A model generated the notes under the pieces. It did no database searches and had not been told where the DNA came from. It worked only from the letters and a program-made list of their open reading frames with translations. The translations under genes and the position numbers were made by a program. A stretch of 64,000 bases of DNA from Marinifilaceae bacterium (GTDB taxonomy: Bacteria; Bacteroidota; Bacteroidia; Bacteroidales; Marinifilaceae), in NCBI GenBank assembly GCA_016936255.1, contig JAFGYE010000056.1:62001-126000 (forward strand), written 5' to 3'. Every line of letters begins with the position of its first letter. The stretch's first letter is position 1. Shown here in pieces: positions 1-8,456 of the stretch.

Positions 1-2127
1 ACTGCTGTTTCAACGGAACACACCATTAGTGCGTCAGGTGGTACAGAGAAGTTCAAGGGATATGGATCATTCGGATATTTACGTCAGGAAGGAACGCAAC
101 CCGATCAACTTTATCAACGATATACTGCTAAAACTAATTTTGAAGTATCGCCTACAAACTGGTTCAAGTTCGGAACAACTATGAATCTTAGCTATGGAGA
201 ACAAGACTATGGTTATAGCTTTACAAAATCAAGTACAGGACCTGGAGATTACTATTCTGCGCTAAAATCCATGTTGCCATGGACGGTTCCTTATGATGAA
301 AATGGAGACTATATCAGAAACCCTGCCGCAGGAGATGTTAATATTATTAACCCGATCAAAGAGTTGGATTATAACACAAATAATCGTCAATCATTGCGTG
401 CAACCGGAAGTTTTTATTCTCAATTGGATTTTGGGAATATGTGGAAACCTTTAGATGGTTTAAGTTACCGCATTCAATTTGGTCCGGAATTTAATTACTA
501 TCGTTTAGGTGTTTTTAATGCTGCTGAAGGGATTAATGGAGATGGTAACAATGCGGCCAAATATAATACCAATAATACACGTGCCTATACATTAGACAAT
601 TTATTGTATTATAATAAAACATTTTCAAACCTTCATAAGCTTGGTTTAACCGCAATGCAGTCTTTCTCAAAGTATCATTATGAAAATGGAGATATGAAAG
701 CAACAGATGTTGCTTCAACTTCCGAATTGTGGTACAACCTTGCATCAGGAGGCGATGCATATAGTCTTGGCACCGGTTTATCAGAGAAACAAATGGAGTC
801 ATATATGCTTAGGGGAAATTACACTTACAACGATAAATACATGTTGACTGCATCTATGCGTTGGGATGGTGCTTCTCAATTAGCTGCTGGAAACAAATGG
901 GCAAGTTTCCCTTCTTTGGCGTTAGGTTGGCGTATTGATCAGGAAGATTTCATGAACAATGCTTCATGGATTGATGGATTAAAAGCCCGTTTTGGTTATG
1001 GTATAACAGGTAACGCTGCAATTAAGGCATATGATACAAAAGGTGGAGTTGCTTCTTTATACTATAATTGGGGTACTACATCATCTGAGTTAGGATATGT
1101 AGCATCTGATCCTTCAGTTAAATACCCTCCTAAAATGGCAAATACCGATCTTAGTTGGGAAAAAACAGGCCAATATAATGTTGGTATAGACTATGTTCTT
1201 TTTAACGGACGCTTAAGTGGTAGTGTTGATGCATATAAAACAAAAACCACCGACTTATTAATGATTATGTCGATTCCAAGTTTAACAGGTTATACTTCAA
1301 CCTGGGCAAACATCGGTGAAACAAAAGGTTCGGGTATTGATTTGCAAATTAATACAGTTAATATAAAATCAAATGATTTTAGCTGGGAAACCAGTATCTC
1401 TTGGTCAAAAGATCAAAGCGAAATTTCAAAATTGAATAATGGAAAGACTGAAGATCTTAATAATGCTTGGTTTATAGGTGAAGACATCGGTGTTTATTAC
1501 GACTATGTATATGATGGCATCTGGAAAACTTCCGAAGCTGCTGAAGCTGCAGTATATGGTCGTAAACCTGGTCAGATTAAAGTTAAAGACTTAAACAACG
1601 ATGGTACTATTGATGCCAACGAGGATAGACAAATTGTTGGAAATAAACGCCCGGACTGGTCTGGAGGTATGACCAACACATTTAAATACAAGAATTTTGA
1701 TTTATCATTCTTTATATACTCTCGTTGGGGAAATACTTTCAGAAGCGGAAAAGAAACATTAGATGGTCGCTTTGCAATGCGTAAAATTGATTATTGGGTT
1801 GCTGGAGTAAATGAAGATGCAGAATATTATTCTCCTGGTTCAAATGGAGAAGCTGCTGATACTTATGCCAGTTCTATGAATTATCAAGATGGATCTTTTG
1901 TGAAAATGCGTAACATCAGTTTAGGTTATAACTTTACTCCTAAACAGTTAAAAAAACTTGGAATCAGCAAACTTAAAGTGTATGCTCAATGTATGAATCC
2001 ATTTACAATCTATTCTAAATGTGATTATTTAGACACCGATCTTTCGGGTTATAACAACAATACAACATCAGTAGGTTCATCAACAACACTTAAAAGTTTC
2101 GTATTTGGTTTGAATCTTGGATTCTAA
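1..2127 (+). CDS. SusC/RagA-family TonB-dependent outer-membrane receptor, 5' end outside window
   Basis: The frame is open from the first base, so this is the C-terminal ~708 residues of a SusC-like receptor. The ATG at 181 is internal and not the start. Seen: repeated aromatic/Gly beta-strand pattern of a 22-strand barrel, a stretch typical of SusC barrels (KYMLTASMRWDGASQLAAG near 840-900, then ASFPSLALGWRI), and a C-terminus ending in an aromatic (FGLNLGF), as needed for outer-membrane barrel assembly. The N-terminal carboxypeptidase-like domain and plug lie upstream of the window. susD follows after 17 bp, the usual paired arrangement. Family knowledge: SusC imports oligosaccharides with TonB energy, capped by SusD. 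The substrate is inferred from the following RG-I operon only. Confidence 0.95.
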   Translation, partial: TAVSTEHTISASGGTEKFKGYGSFGYLRQEGTQPDQLYQRYTAKTNFEVSPTNWFKFGTTMNLSYGEQDYGYSFTKSSTGPGDYYSALKSMLPWTVPYDENGDYIRNPAAGDVNIINPIKELDYNTNNRQSLRATGSFYSQLDFGNMWKPLDGLSYRIQFGPEFNYYRLGVFNAAEGINGDGNNAAKYNTNNTRAYTLDNLLYYNKTFSNLHKLGLTAMQSFSKYHYENGDMKATDVASTSELWYNLASGGDAYSLGTGLSEKQMESYMLRGNYTYNDKYMLTASMRWDGASQLAAGNKWASFPSLALGWRIDQEDFMNNASWIDGLKARFGYGITGNAAIKAYDTKGGVASLYYNWGTTSSELGYVASDPSVKYPPKMANTDLSWEKTGQYNVGIDYVLFNGRLSGSVDAYKTKTTDLLMIMSIPSLTGYTSTWANIGETKGSGIDLQINTVNIKSNDFSWETSISWSKDQSEISKLNNGKTEDLNNAWFIGEDIGVYYDYVYDGIWKTSEAAEAAVYGRKPGQIKVKDLNNDGTIDANEDRQIVGNKRPDWSGGMTNTFKYKNFDLSFFIYSRWGNTFRSGKETLDGRFAMRKIDYWVAGVNEDAEYYSPGSNGEAADTYASSMNYQDGSFVKMRNISLGYNFTPKQLKKLGISKLKVYAQCMNPFTIYSKCDYLDTDLSGYNNNTTSVGSSTTLKSFVFGLNLGF

Positions 2128-2144
2128 TATTAAAAAAATTAATT

Positions 2145-4211
2145 ATGAGAAATAATAAAATATTAATACTATTGGGGCTGATAAGTTTCTTAACTTTTTC
2201 TGTATCATCCTGCAAAGATGAGTTTCTGGACGAGGAGCTTACAACAACCCAAAGCACTCAGACGTTTGAAACACAAGAGGGGCTGGATCAACTGGTTATA
2301 GGAACATACCAGAAACTGAAATTCAAATTCAACTATACCTGGGGAATTAAAATGTTTAACGTAGGTGTAGATGAATTTACGGATGCAAATAACGCTATCC
2401 CCGACTACAACGGTTATAGTGCTGATTTAAACTCAGCAGAAGGCGGAAACAACAAGCCTGTGTGGCAAAACATGTATGCCGGTGTTGAATCAGCAAACAC
2501 CATTATTCAAAATATGCCTCTTTATTACGATAAAGAAAATTCAAATTATAACACTCGATTAGGCGAAGGTTATTTTCTACGTGGCTATTTTTATTTAACT
2601 CTTACCACTCAATATGGAGGTGTGCCATTGAAATTAGAACCATCAACAGCGGTTGAAACTTATTTTACACGAGCCACAGAAGAAGAATGTTTTGCACAAA
2701 TTATTGCAGATTTTAAGTCGGCATATGATTTATTACCTGCAAATCCAGAAGCAACTGGCCGCATATCAAAATATGCTGCAGCTCATTTTCTTGCAAAATC
2801 AAAATTAACACGTGCAAGTGAGTTGTATAATTCATGGAACTCAAGCTATATAAGCGCTGATTTAGATGATGTAATTAAATATGGAACAGAAGTCGTAACT
2901 GCACATCCTTTATGTACAAACTATGTACAATTATGGGATTATCAAGCTGCAAATGGTGCCAACGAACGTGTTTCTGAAGTCGTTTTGGCTGCTCAATTTT
3001 CTGACGATCAATCTACCTGGGGTAGATATGGAAATCAGATGCATCTTTATTACCCATCTGTTTATCAAGATATTTCCGGTACAAAAAGAGATATATCAGG
3101 GGGTCGTGAATTCTGTTATGCCCGAACTACTAATTATACCATGGATGTATTTGATCGTGTGAACGACTCAAGATTCTGGAAATCTTTTATTACTAGTTAC
3201 GGATGTAACTCTACAGCAAATGCTCCGGAATGGACTGCCGATAATGCTATTTTAGGACCTGTAGGAACTGTAGCTGGAACAAAACGATTTGAAGGCGGAG
3301 ATCTGGCTATTAAATACATTGTTAACAATGCTGGCGATACCAGATATAATCCTGTTACAAATGATGTAACCGGTGTTTTAAAAGATGGTGTTATGCAAAA
3401 CACCCACACATTTGTTCGTTATTTTAATGGTGACGCACAAGATTGGATTGGGCAACATGGTAATGAAGGGTATTATGGTGTTCAGAAACGTTTTGTTGCA
3501 TTATCGAAATTCCGCGATGGATACAGAGTTTCAATTGCATCTCAATTTGGAACCCGCGATGTCATTCTTGCCCGCTCTGCAGATGACGCTCTAATGGTTG
3601 CTGAAGCCTACATACGTAAAGGTGAGTCGGAATATGCCAATGCTATTATTTGGATTAATAAATTAAGAGACAGAGCCGCATTTTTAGATGGAGAAGATCG
3701 TGCTGTTCACATTGATGGAGGACAAGCCTATAAGAACAATAGCTATTGTAACGGTAAAGGTGGAGGATACTCTTCTGACGGTTCCGTTTATTACGATAAG
3801 AACACTTATTATGAATCAAATGGAGATCTGGCAGAAACAACTGCTTCCACAGTAAATGAATTGCATATCAACTCAGTAAGTGACATCTACAATTCTTCAG
3901 TAGATGCTCCAATTTATACAAAGCTTGAATGCTCGAGCAATGCAGAAAAAATGATGTGTTTCTTATTGAATGAGAGAACTCGTGAGCTTTGCGGAGAAAC
4001 AGTACGTTGGGAAGATTTAGCCCGTACAAAAAGGCTCGAAGCCCGATTCAAGGCATTTAATGATGGTTGGGTAAGAGGCAACTCAACTTTTAATGCTGCG
4101 ACTCACTATTATCGTCCAATTCCTCAATCATTTCTTGATGCCATTACCAATGAAAATGGGCAGGCATTAAGTTCGGAAGAGAAACAAGCAATGCAAAACC
4201 CAGGATACTAA
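2145..4211 (+). CDS. SusD/RagB-family glycan-binding lipoprotein
   Basis: 688 residues, longer than the usual 500-600. The N-terminus is a lipoprotein signal (MRNNKILILLGLISFL then SVSSC), with Cys near residue 23 as the lipidation site. The body shows the SusD pattern: EGYFLRGYFYLTLTTQYGGVP in the TPR-like region, DALMVAEAYIRKGESEYANAIIWINKLRDRA, and a C-terminal NERTRELCGETVRWEDLARTKRL ending in YYRPIPQSFLDAI and NPGY, all typical of RagB/SusD. It sits 17 bp after susC, and a strong terminator closes the pair. Role by family: surface glycan binding and lid for the SusC transporter. Substrate not readable from sequence. Confidence 0.95.
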   Translation: MRNNKILILLGLISFLTFSVSSCKDEFLDEELTTTQSTQTFETQEGLDQLVIGTYQKLKFKFNYTWGIKMFNVGVDEFTDANNAIPDYNGYSADLNSAEGGNNKPVWQNMYAGVESANTIIQNMPLYYDKENSNYNTRLGEGYFLRGYFYLTLTTQYGGVPLKLEPSTAVETYFTRATEEECFAQIIADFKSAYDLLPANPEATGRISKYAAAHFLAKSKLTRASELYNSWNSSYISADLDDVIKYGTEVVTAHPLCTNYVQLWDYQAANGANERVSEVVLAAQFSDDQSTWGRYGNQMHLYYPSVYQDISGTKRDISGGREFCYARTTNYTMDVFDRVNDSRFWKSFITSYGCNSTANAPEWTADNAILGPVGTVAGTKRFEGGDLAIKYIVNNAGDTRYNPVTNDVTGVLKDGVMQNTHTFVRYFNGDAQDWIGQHGNEGYYGVQKRFVALSKFRDGYRVSIASQFGTRDVILARSADDALMVAEAYIRKGESEYANAIIWINKLRDRAAFLDGEDRAVHIDGGQAYKNNSYCNGKGGGYSSDGSVYYDKNTYYESNGDLAETTASTVNELHINSVSDIYNSSVDAPIYTKLECSSNAEKMMCFLLNERTRELCGETVRWEDLARTKRLEARFKAFNDGWVRGNSTFNAATHYYRPIPQSFLDAITNENGQALSSEEKQAMQNPGY

Positions 4212-4226
4212 CAGATACTAAACTAT

Positions 4227-4276
4227 AAAATCACTAATCCGGTTCAAACCTGTTCCGGTTTAGTGATTTTTTTTAT
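4227..4276 (+). terminator. Rho-independent terminator after susCD
   Basis: AAAATCACTAATCCGG (4227-4242) pairs with CCGGTTTAGTGATTTT (4255-4270) with one mismatch across a 12-nt loop, followed by a T-rich run. It separates the susCD transcript from the RG-I enzyme operon, which therefore needs its own promoter. Confidence 0.9.
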
Positions 4277-4377
4277 TCTGATTATCACTAAAAACAATTT
4301 ACAGCTAAACTCTTCCAAATAGCAATATGTACGATATTTAGTACTGTATTGATGAAAACATCTCCAGATATGGATGA

Positions 4378-4408
4378 TTTGACATGAATACGGAAAAATA
4401 TACATCTG
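4378..4408 (+). promoter_or_regulatory. Candidate Bacteroidota sigma-ABfr promoter of the RG-I operon
   Basis: TTTG at 4378-4381, a 19-bp spacer, then TACATCTG at 4401-4408. The known Bacteroides consensus is TTTG (-33) and TAnnTTTG (-7) about 19 bp apart, so only one base of the -7 box departs. The predicted start of transcription is near 4413-4416, giving a 5' UTR of about 60 nt before the ATG at 4475. No experimental support. Confidence 0.45.
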
Positions 4409-4474
4409 TTACAATTTATTCATTTCTACTTTTGATGCAAGTAATAACAGATAACAGCCTATAAAATTTTCACG

Positions 4475-7400
4475 ATGAAGCTCTCATTTAGTAATACACA
4501 ACATCAGACTTTTTTTAAACGATTTTTAATTTTCACTTTCATAATTTCATTGTGTTCTCTCTCCTATGCTCAGGAGAAAAAGTCAGAACCCGGAAAAAAC
4601 AATAAATCCGACGTTCGAATTAAAACGGAATTTAATGATGCAAACACACCTCTTCATCTTTTACAGGCTGATTACCCAATAAACTATCAGACTCCTTACA
4701 AAGATCAAATTGAAAATCAACTAAAAACGATTGTAAATTATCTGGAGAAAGTTACTCCTGCTAAAGTAATTGATTCAAAAAGTCAGAAAGTTATTACTAA
4801 GTATGAAAACATCGACAGATACAGTCAGTTAAAAAAAGGAGATTTCAGATTAACCTCATACGAATGGGGAGTTACTTATGCTGCCATGTTGCGCATGACT
4901 CAGGTGACTGATAATGAAACGTATTTGAATTATGCACGGAACCGCTTTGCATTTTTAGCAGAAACAACTCCTTATTTCAAAAAACAATTGGATGAAGTTG
5001 GAACGATTGATCCTTTGATGACAAAAGTTTTACAACCCAAAGCCTTAGATGATGCCGGTGCCATCTGTGCAGCAATGATCAAAACATCAACATTCGACAA
5101 AGCCTCTTCAAAATTAGATACTTTAATCGGTAACTACATCGATTATATCATGTACCACCAATATCGCTTAAAAGATGGAACATTTGCACGCAAACGTCCG
5201 CTGTACAATACCGTTTGGTTAGATGATATGTTCATGAGTATTCCCGCTTTACTGCAAATGGGAAAATACAGGCATGATGACAAATACACTCAGGAAGCCG
5301 TTAGACAAATAAAACTTTTCAAAAACAAACTATTTGTTGAAAACAAAGGTCTTTTTCGTCACGGATGGGCTGAAGGTTTAAAACCTGAACCAACATTTTT
5401 CTGGGCTCGGGCCAATGGCTGGGCTTTGCTAACCCTTTGCGAAGCTTTGGATGTTTTGCCTAAAGATAATGAAGATAGAAAATGGATCATGGATCTTTAT
5501 CAACAGCAAATTAGTTCATTGGTTCAGTATCAATCCGGACAAGGTTTATGGCACCAATTAATAGATAAAAACGATTCTTACCTGGAAACTTCAGCAAGTG
5601 CAATTTACGTATTTGCAATTGCTCACGGTATCAATCAGGGATGGTTAAATGCACGAGTATACGGTCCTGTAGTTACTTTGGGATGGAATGCTCTTTCTCA
5701 AAAAATAAATCCGAAAGGACAAGTTGAAGGTACTTGTGTAGGAACAGGAATGGGATTTGATCCGGCATTCTATTATCATCGCCCAGCCAGTACTTTTGCC
5801 GCTCATGGATATGGACCAATGTTGCTCGCCGGTGCTGAGATGATCGAATTATGCAATCACTGGTTTCCTAAAATGAACGATAGTGCAATTCATTTTTACG
5901 GACAAACACTACCCTATTCGGAACCCATTTTTAAAGTTGGTGATCCAAGACATCCGCCATACAAAAAAGCAGGCAGCAGTCGTAAAGGAAAAAAACCGGT
6001 TGTGTTTGTAATTGGTGATTCTACAGTAAAAAATGGCCGAGACAAAGGTGATTTAGGACAATGGGGCTGGGCCAGCTTTTTCGATCGCTTTTTTGATACA
6101 ACAAAAATTACAGTGGAAAACCATGCGTTAGGTGGTCGCAGCAGCAGAACATTCCTAACCGAAGGGTTGTGGCAAAATGTATTGGAAGGCTTACAGGAAG
6201 GAGATTACTTGTTTATTCAGTTCGGTCACAATGATGGCGGTTCCTTTGATACCGGACGCGCCCGGGCTTCTATCAAAGGAGCTGGTGAAGAATCAAAAAC
6301 CTATACCATGGAAGCCACAGGCGGACCGGAAACGGTATATACATTTGGTCATTACATGCGCCATTATATCAAACAAGCTAAAGCTCATGGTGTAAAAGTA
6401 ATTGCTTTGGCCCATACTCCACGAAACAACTGGGAAGATGATAAAATGGTGCGTGTAACGGATACCTACGCAAAATGGACAAAACAAGCCGCAGAAGACG
6501 AAGGCGTTTGCTATATCGATGCCAACGATCTTTGCGCAAAAGAATACGAAAAAATTGGTCAGGAGGCCACTAAACCCTACTATAAAGATAATGTACACAC
6601 TTCTTATATTGGAGCGATAACGAACGGAAATACAATTGCCAAGGCCGTTTATAATCTGGAAAATTGCGACCTGAAAAAATATATGAAAAAAGAAGCCATA
6701 GACAATCCAACTAAAGTGGCATCAAAACCTTTGTACCGCGATCCTAAATTTGACGGAGCTGCAGATCCGGTTGTTGTATGGAATAAAAAAGAACAAAAAT
6801 GGTTCATGCTCTATACCAACCGTAGAGCCAATCTGGAAAACACAAATGGAGTTGATTGGGTGCACGGAACACCTATTGGTATAGCCGAATCAGAAGATGG
6901 AGGACTAAACTGGAAATACCGGGCTGATGCAAACATAAATTATGGCGGCGACAACACTACCTTTTGGGCTCCTGATGTAGCAGTACATGACGGAATCTAT
7001 CACATGTACCTGACTGTTGTACCGGGAATTTTCAGCGATTGGAATCATCCCCGTCACATCATTCATTTAACCAGTAGTAACCTGATTGACTGGAAATTTG
7101 AATCTCAGCTAAATTTAGCTTCCGATAAAGTAATTGATGCTGAAGTTGTAAAATCTCCAAACGGAAAATGGAGAATGTACTACAACAATGAGAAAAATAA
7201 TAAATCCATTTACTATGCTGAAAGCAACGATCTGTACAATTGGGAAGATAAAGGACTTGCTGTTGGAAATAAACGTGGTGAAGGCCCGGTTGTCTTATTC
7301 TGGAAAAACCAATATTTCATGATTATTGATTCATGGGATGGATTATCTGTTTTCAGTTCCAAAAACATGCAAAACTGGCATCTTCAAAAGGAAAACATAT

Positions 7401-7639
7401 TGGATAAACCCGGATGTTATGAAGATGATCAGGTAAAAGGTGGACATGCTGATGTCGTAATCAATAATGGCAGAGCTTACATTTTCTATTTTACTCATCC
7501 GGGAAGACTTGAAGGCATTAATGATGACAAGTATGAAACCAGAAGATCATCCATACAGGTGGGAGAATTAAAATTTGTAAATAACCAAATATCCTGTAAT
7601 CGTAATTTACCGGTAGATATTAAATTAGTTAATCCTTAA
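4475..7639 (+). CDS. Three-domain rhamnogalacturonan enzyme: GH105 unsaturated glycuronyl hydrolase + CE12-type acetylesterase + GH43-like beta-propeller
   Basis: 1054 residues, secreted (signal peptide ends about residue 33, SLSYAQ). Residues ~50-480 form a GH105 (alpha/alpha)6 barrel: WLDDMFM (W248-M254, Asp250/251), HGWAEG, and FFWARANGW around W310, as in YteR-type unsaturated rhamnogalacturonyl hydrolases. Residues ~505-735 are a SGNH/GDSL esterase close to rhamnogalacturonan acetylesterase: GDST with Ser516, GGRSSRTF, FGHND, and DNVH (Asp705, His708), so all catalytic blocks are present. Residues ~750-1050 read as a five-bladed propeller of the GH43/GH32 type (ADPVVVW with Asp764, FWAPDVAVHDGIYHMY, DAEVV, RGEGPVV). 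It is the first gene of the operon. Inferred role: one protein removes acetyl groups, the unsaturated galacturonyl end and a further sugar from RG-I oligosaccharides. The substrate of the third domain is unknown. Confidence 0.88.
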   Translation: MKLSFSNTQHQTFFKRFLIFTFIISLCSLSYAQEKKSEPGKNNKSDVRIKTEFNDANTPLHLLQADYPINYQTPYKDQIENQLKTIVNYLEKVTPAKVIDSKSQKVITKYENIDRYSQLKKGDFRLTSYEWGVTYAAMLRMTQVTDNETYLNYARNRFAFLAETTPYFKKQLDEVGTIDPLMTKVLQPKALDDAGAICAAMIKTSTFDKASSKLDTLIGNYIDYIMYHQYRLKDGTFARKRPLYNTVWLDDMFMSIPALLQMGKYRHDDKYTQEAVRQIKLFKNKLFVENKGLFRHGWAEGLKPEPTFFWARANGWALLTLCEALDVLPKDNEDRKWIMDLYQQQISSLVQYQSGQGLWHQLIDKNDSYLETSASAIYVFAIAHGINQGWLNARVYGPVVTLGWNALSQKINPKGQVEGTCVGTGMGFDPAFYYHRPASTFAAHGYGPMLLAGAEMIELCNHWFPKMNDSAIHFYGQTLPYSEPIFKVGDPRHPPYKKAGSSRKGKKPVVFVIGDSTVKNGRDKGDLGQWGWASFFDRFFDTTKITVENHALGGRSSRTFLTEGLWQNVLEGLQEGDYLFIQFGHNDGGSFDTGRARASIKGAGEESKTYTMEATGGPETVYTFGHYMRHYIKQAKAHGVKVIALAHTPRNNWEDDKMVRVTDTYAKWTKQAAEDEGVCYIDANDLCAKEYEKIGQEATKPYYKDNVHTSYIGAITNGNTIAKAVYNLENCDLKKYMKKEAIDNPTKVASKPLYRDPKFDGAADPVVVWNKKEQKWFMLYTNRRANLENTNGVDWVHGTPIGIAESEDGGLNWKYRADANINYGGDNTTFWAPDVAVHDGIYHMYLTVVPGIFSDWNHPRHIIHLTSSNLIDWKFESQLNLASDKVIDAEVVKSPNGKWRMYYNNEKNNKSIYYAESNDLYNWEDKGLAVGNKRGEGPVVLFWKNQYFMIIDSWDGLSVFSSKNMQNWHLQKENILDKPGCYEDDQVKGGHADVVINNGRAYIFYFTHPGRLEGINDDKYETRRSSIQVGELKFVNNQISCNRNLPVDIKLVNP

Positions 7640-7706
7640 GATCAATAAAATAATTCAGGAAGCTTTTCTGAGCACATTCAAATCAAGATCAAAAATCAGT
7701 AAAGAC

Positions 7707-8456
7707 ATGAAAATCAAAGCAATACTATTACTCACTATAAGCACATTCCTTTTGGTTTGCTGCTCACAAGAACCAAAAGACGTTCGTATATTTATATCAG
7801 GCGATTCTACAGCTCAAAGCTACGACACTACAAAAACAGTCATGAGAGGATGGGCACAGATGCTGCCCGATTTTTTCGATGAGCATGTAACTGTTGTTAA
7901 CAAGGCAAAAGCAGGCAGAAGTACCAAAAGTTATTTGGCAGAAGGACGATGGAAAGAAGTCGTTGATTCCCTTCATCCAAATGATTATGTGATCATTCAA
8001 TTTGGTCACAACGATGCTTCCTCAAAACCGGAAAGACATGCCTCCTACCCTGATTACAAAAGAAATCTGATTACTATGGTAAAGGAAGCACAAGCAAAAA
8101 AAGCCCGGCCAATTTTGGCCACTTCAATTGTGATGAGAACTTTTAAAGACAATGGCTTACTTGATGATCGGCTAAAAGGATATCCAGCCATTACCCGTCA
8201 ATTGGCCGATTCTTTAAACATTCCTTTAATCGACACCTGGCTGAAATCAAGGGATTTAATTGTCATGATGGGCGACGAACCATCAAAAAAATTATACATG
8301 TGGATAGAAGCAGGCGTTGATTCAATCCGACCAAATGGTTCTCAGGATGATACACACCTGCAGGCTCCAGGAGCTGCAGCAGTAGCAGAAATAGTAGCGG
8401 CAGAAATCAAAAAACAAAACCTTAAAGACATCGCAAACCATGTTCTTATCCCTTAA
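7707..8456 (+). CDS. Rhamnogalacturonan acetylesterase (CE12, SGNH hydrolase), lipoprotein
   Basis: 249 residues. The N-terminus is a lipoprotein-type signal (MKIKAILLLTISTFLLVCC). SGNH blocks: SGDST with Ser34 as nucleophile, AGRSTKS (block II Gly), FGHND (block III Asn), and DDTH (Asp214, His217). This is the YesT/RgaE family, which removes acetyl groups from galacturonate of RG-I so that lyases and hydrolases can act. It lies 67 bp after the fusion gene, which holds a second CE12 domain, so the operon encodes two acetylesterase modules. The last 17 bases overlap the start of the next gene, a sign of translational coupling. Confidence 0.9.
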   Translation: MKIKAILLLTISTFLLVCCSQEPKDVRIFISGDSTAQSYDTTKTVMRGWAQMLPDFFDEHVTVVNKAKAGRSTKSYLAEGRWKEVVDSLHPNDYVIIQFGHNDASSKPERHASYPDYKRNLITMVKEAQAKKARPILATSIVMRTFKDNGLLDDRLKGYPAITRQLADSLNIPLIDTWLKSRDLIVMMGDEPSKKLYMWIEAGVDSIRPNGSQDDTHLQAPGAAAVAEIVAAEIKKQNLKDIANHVLIP

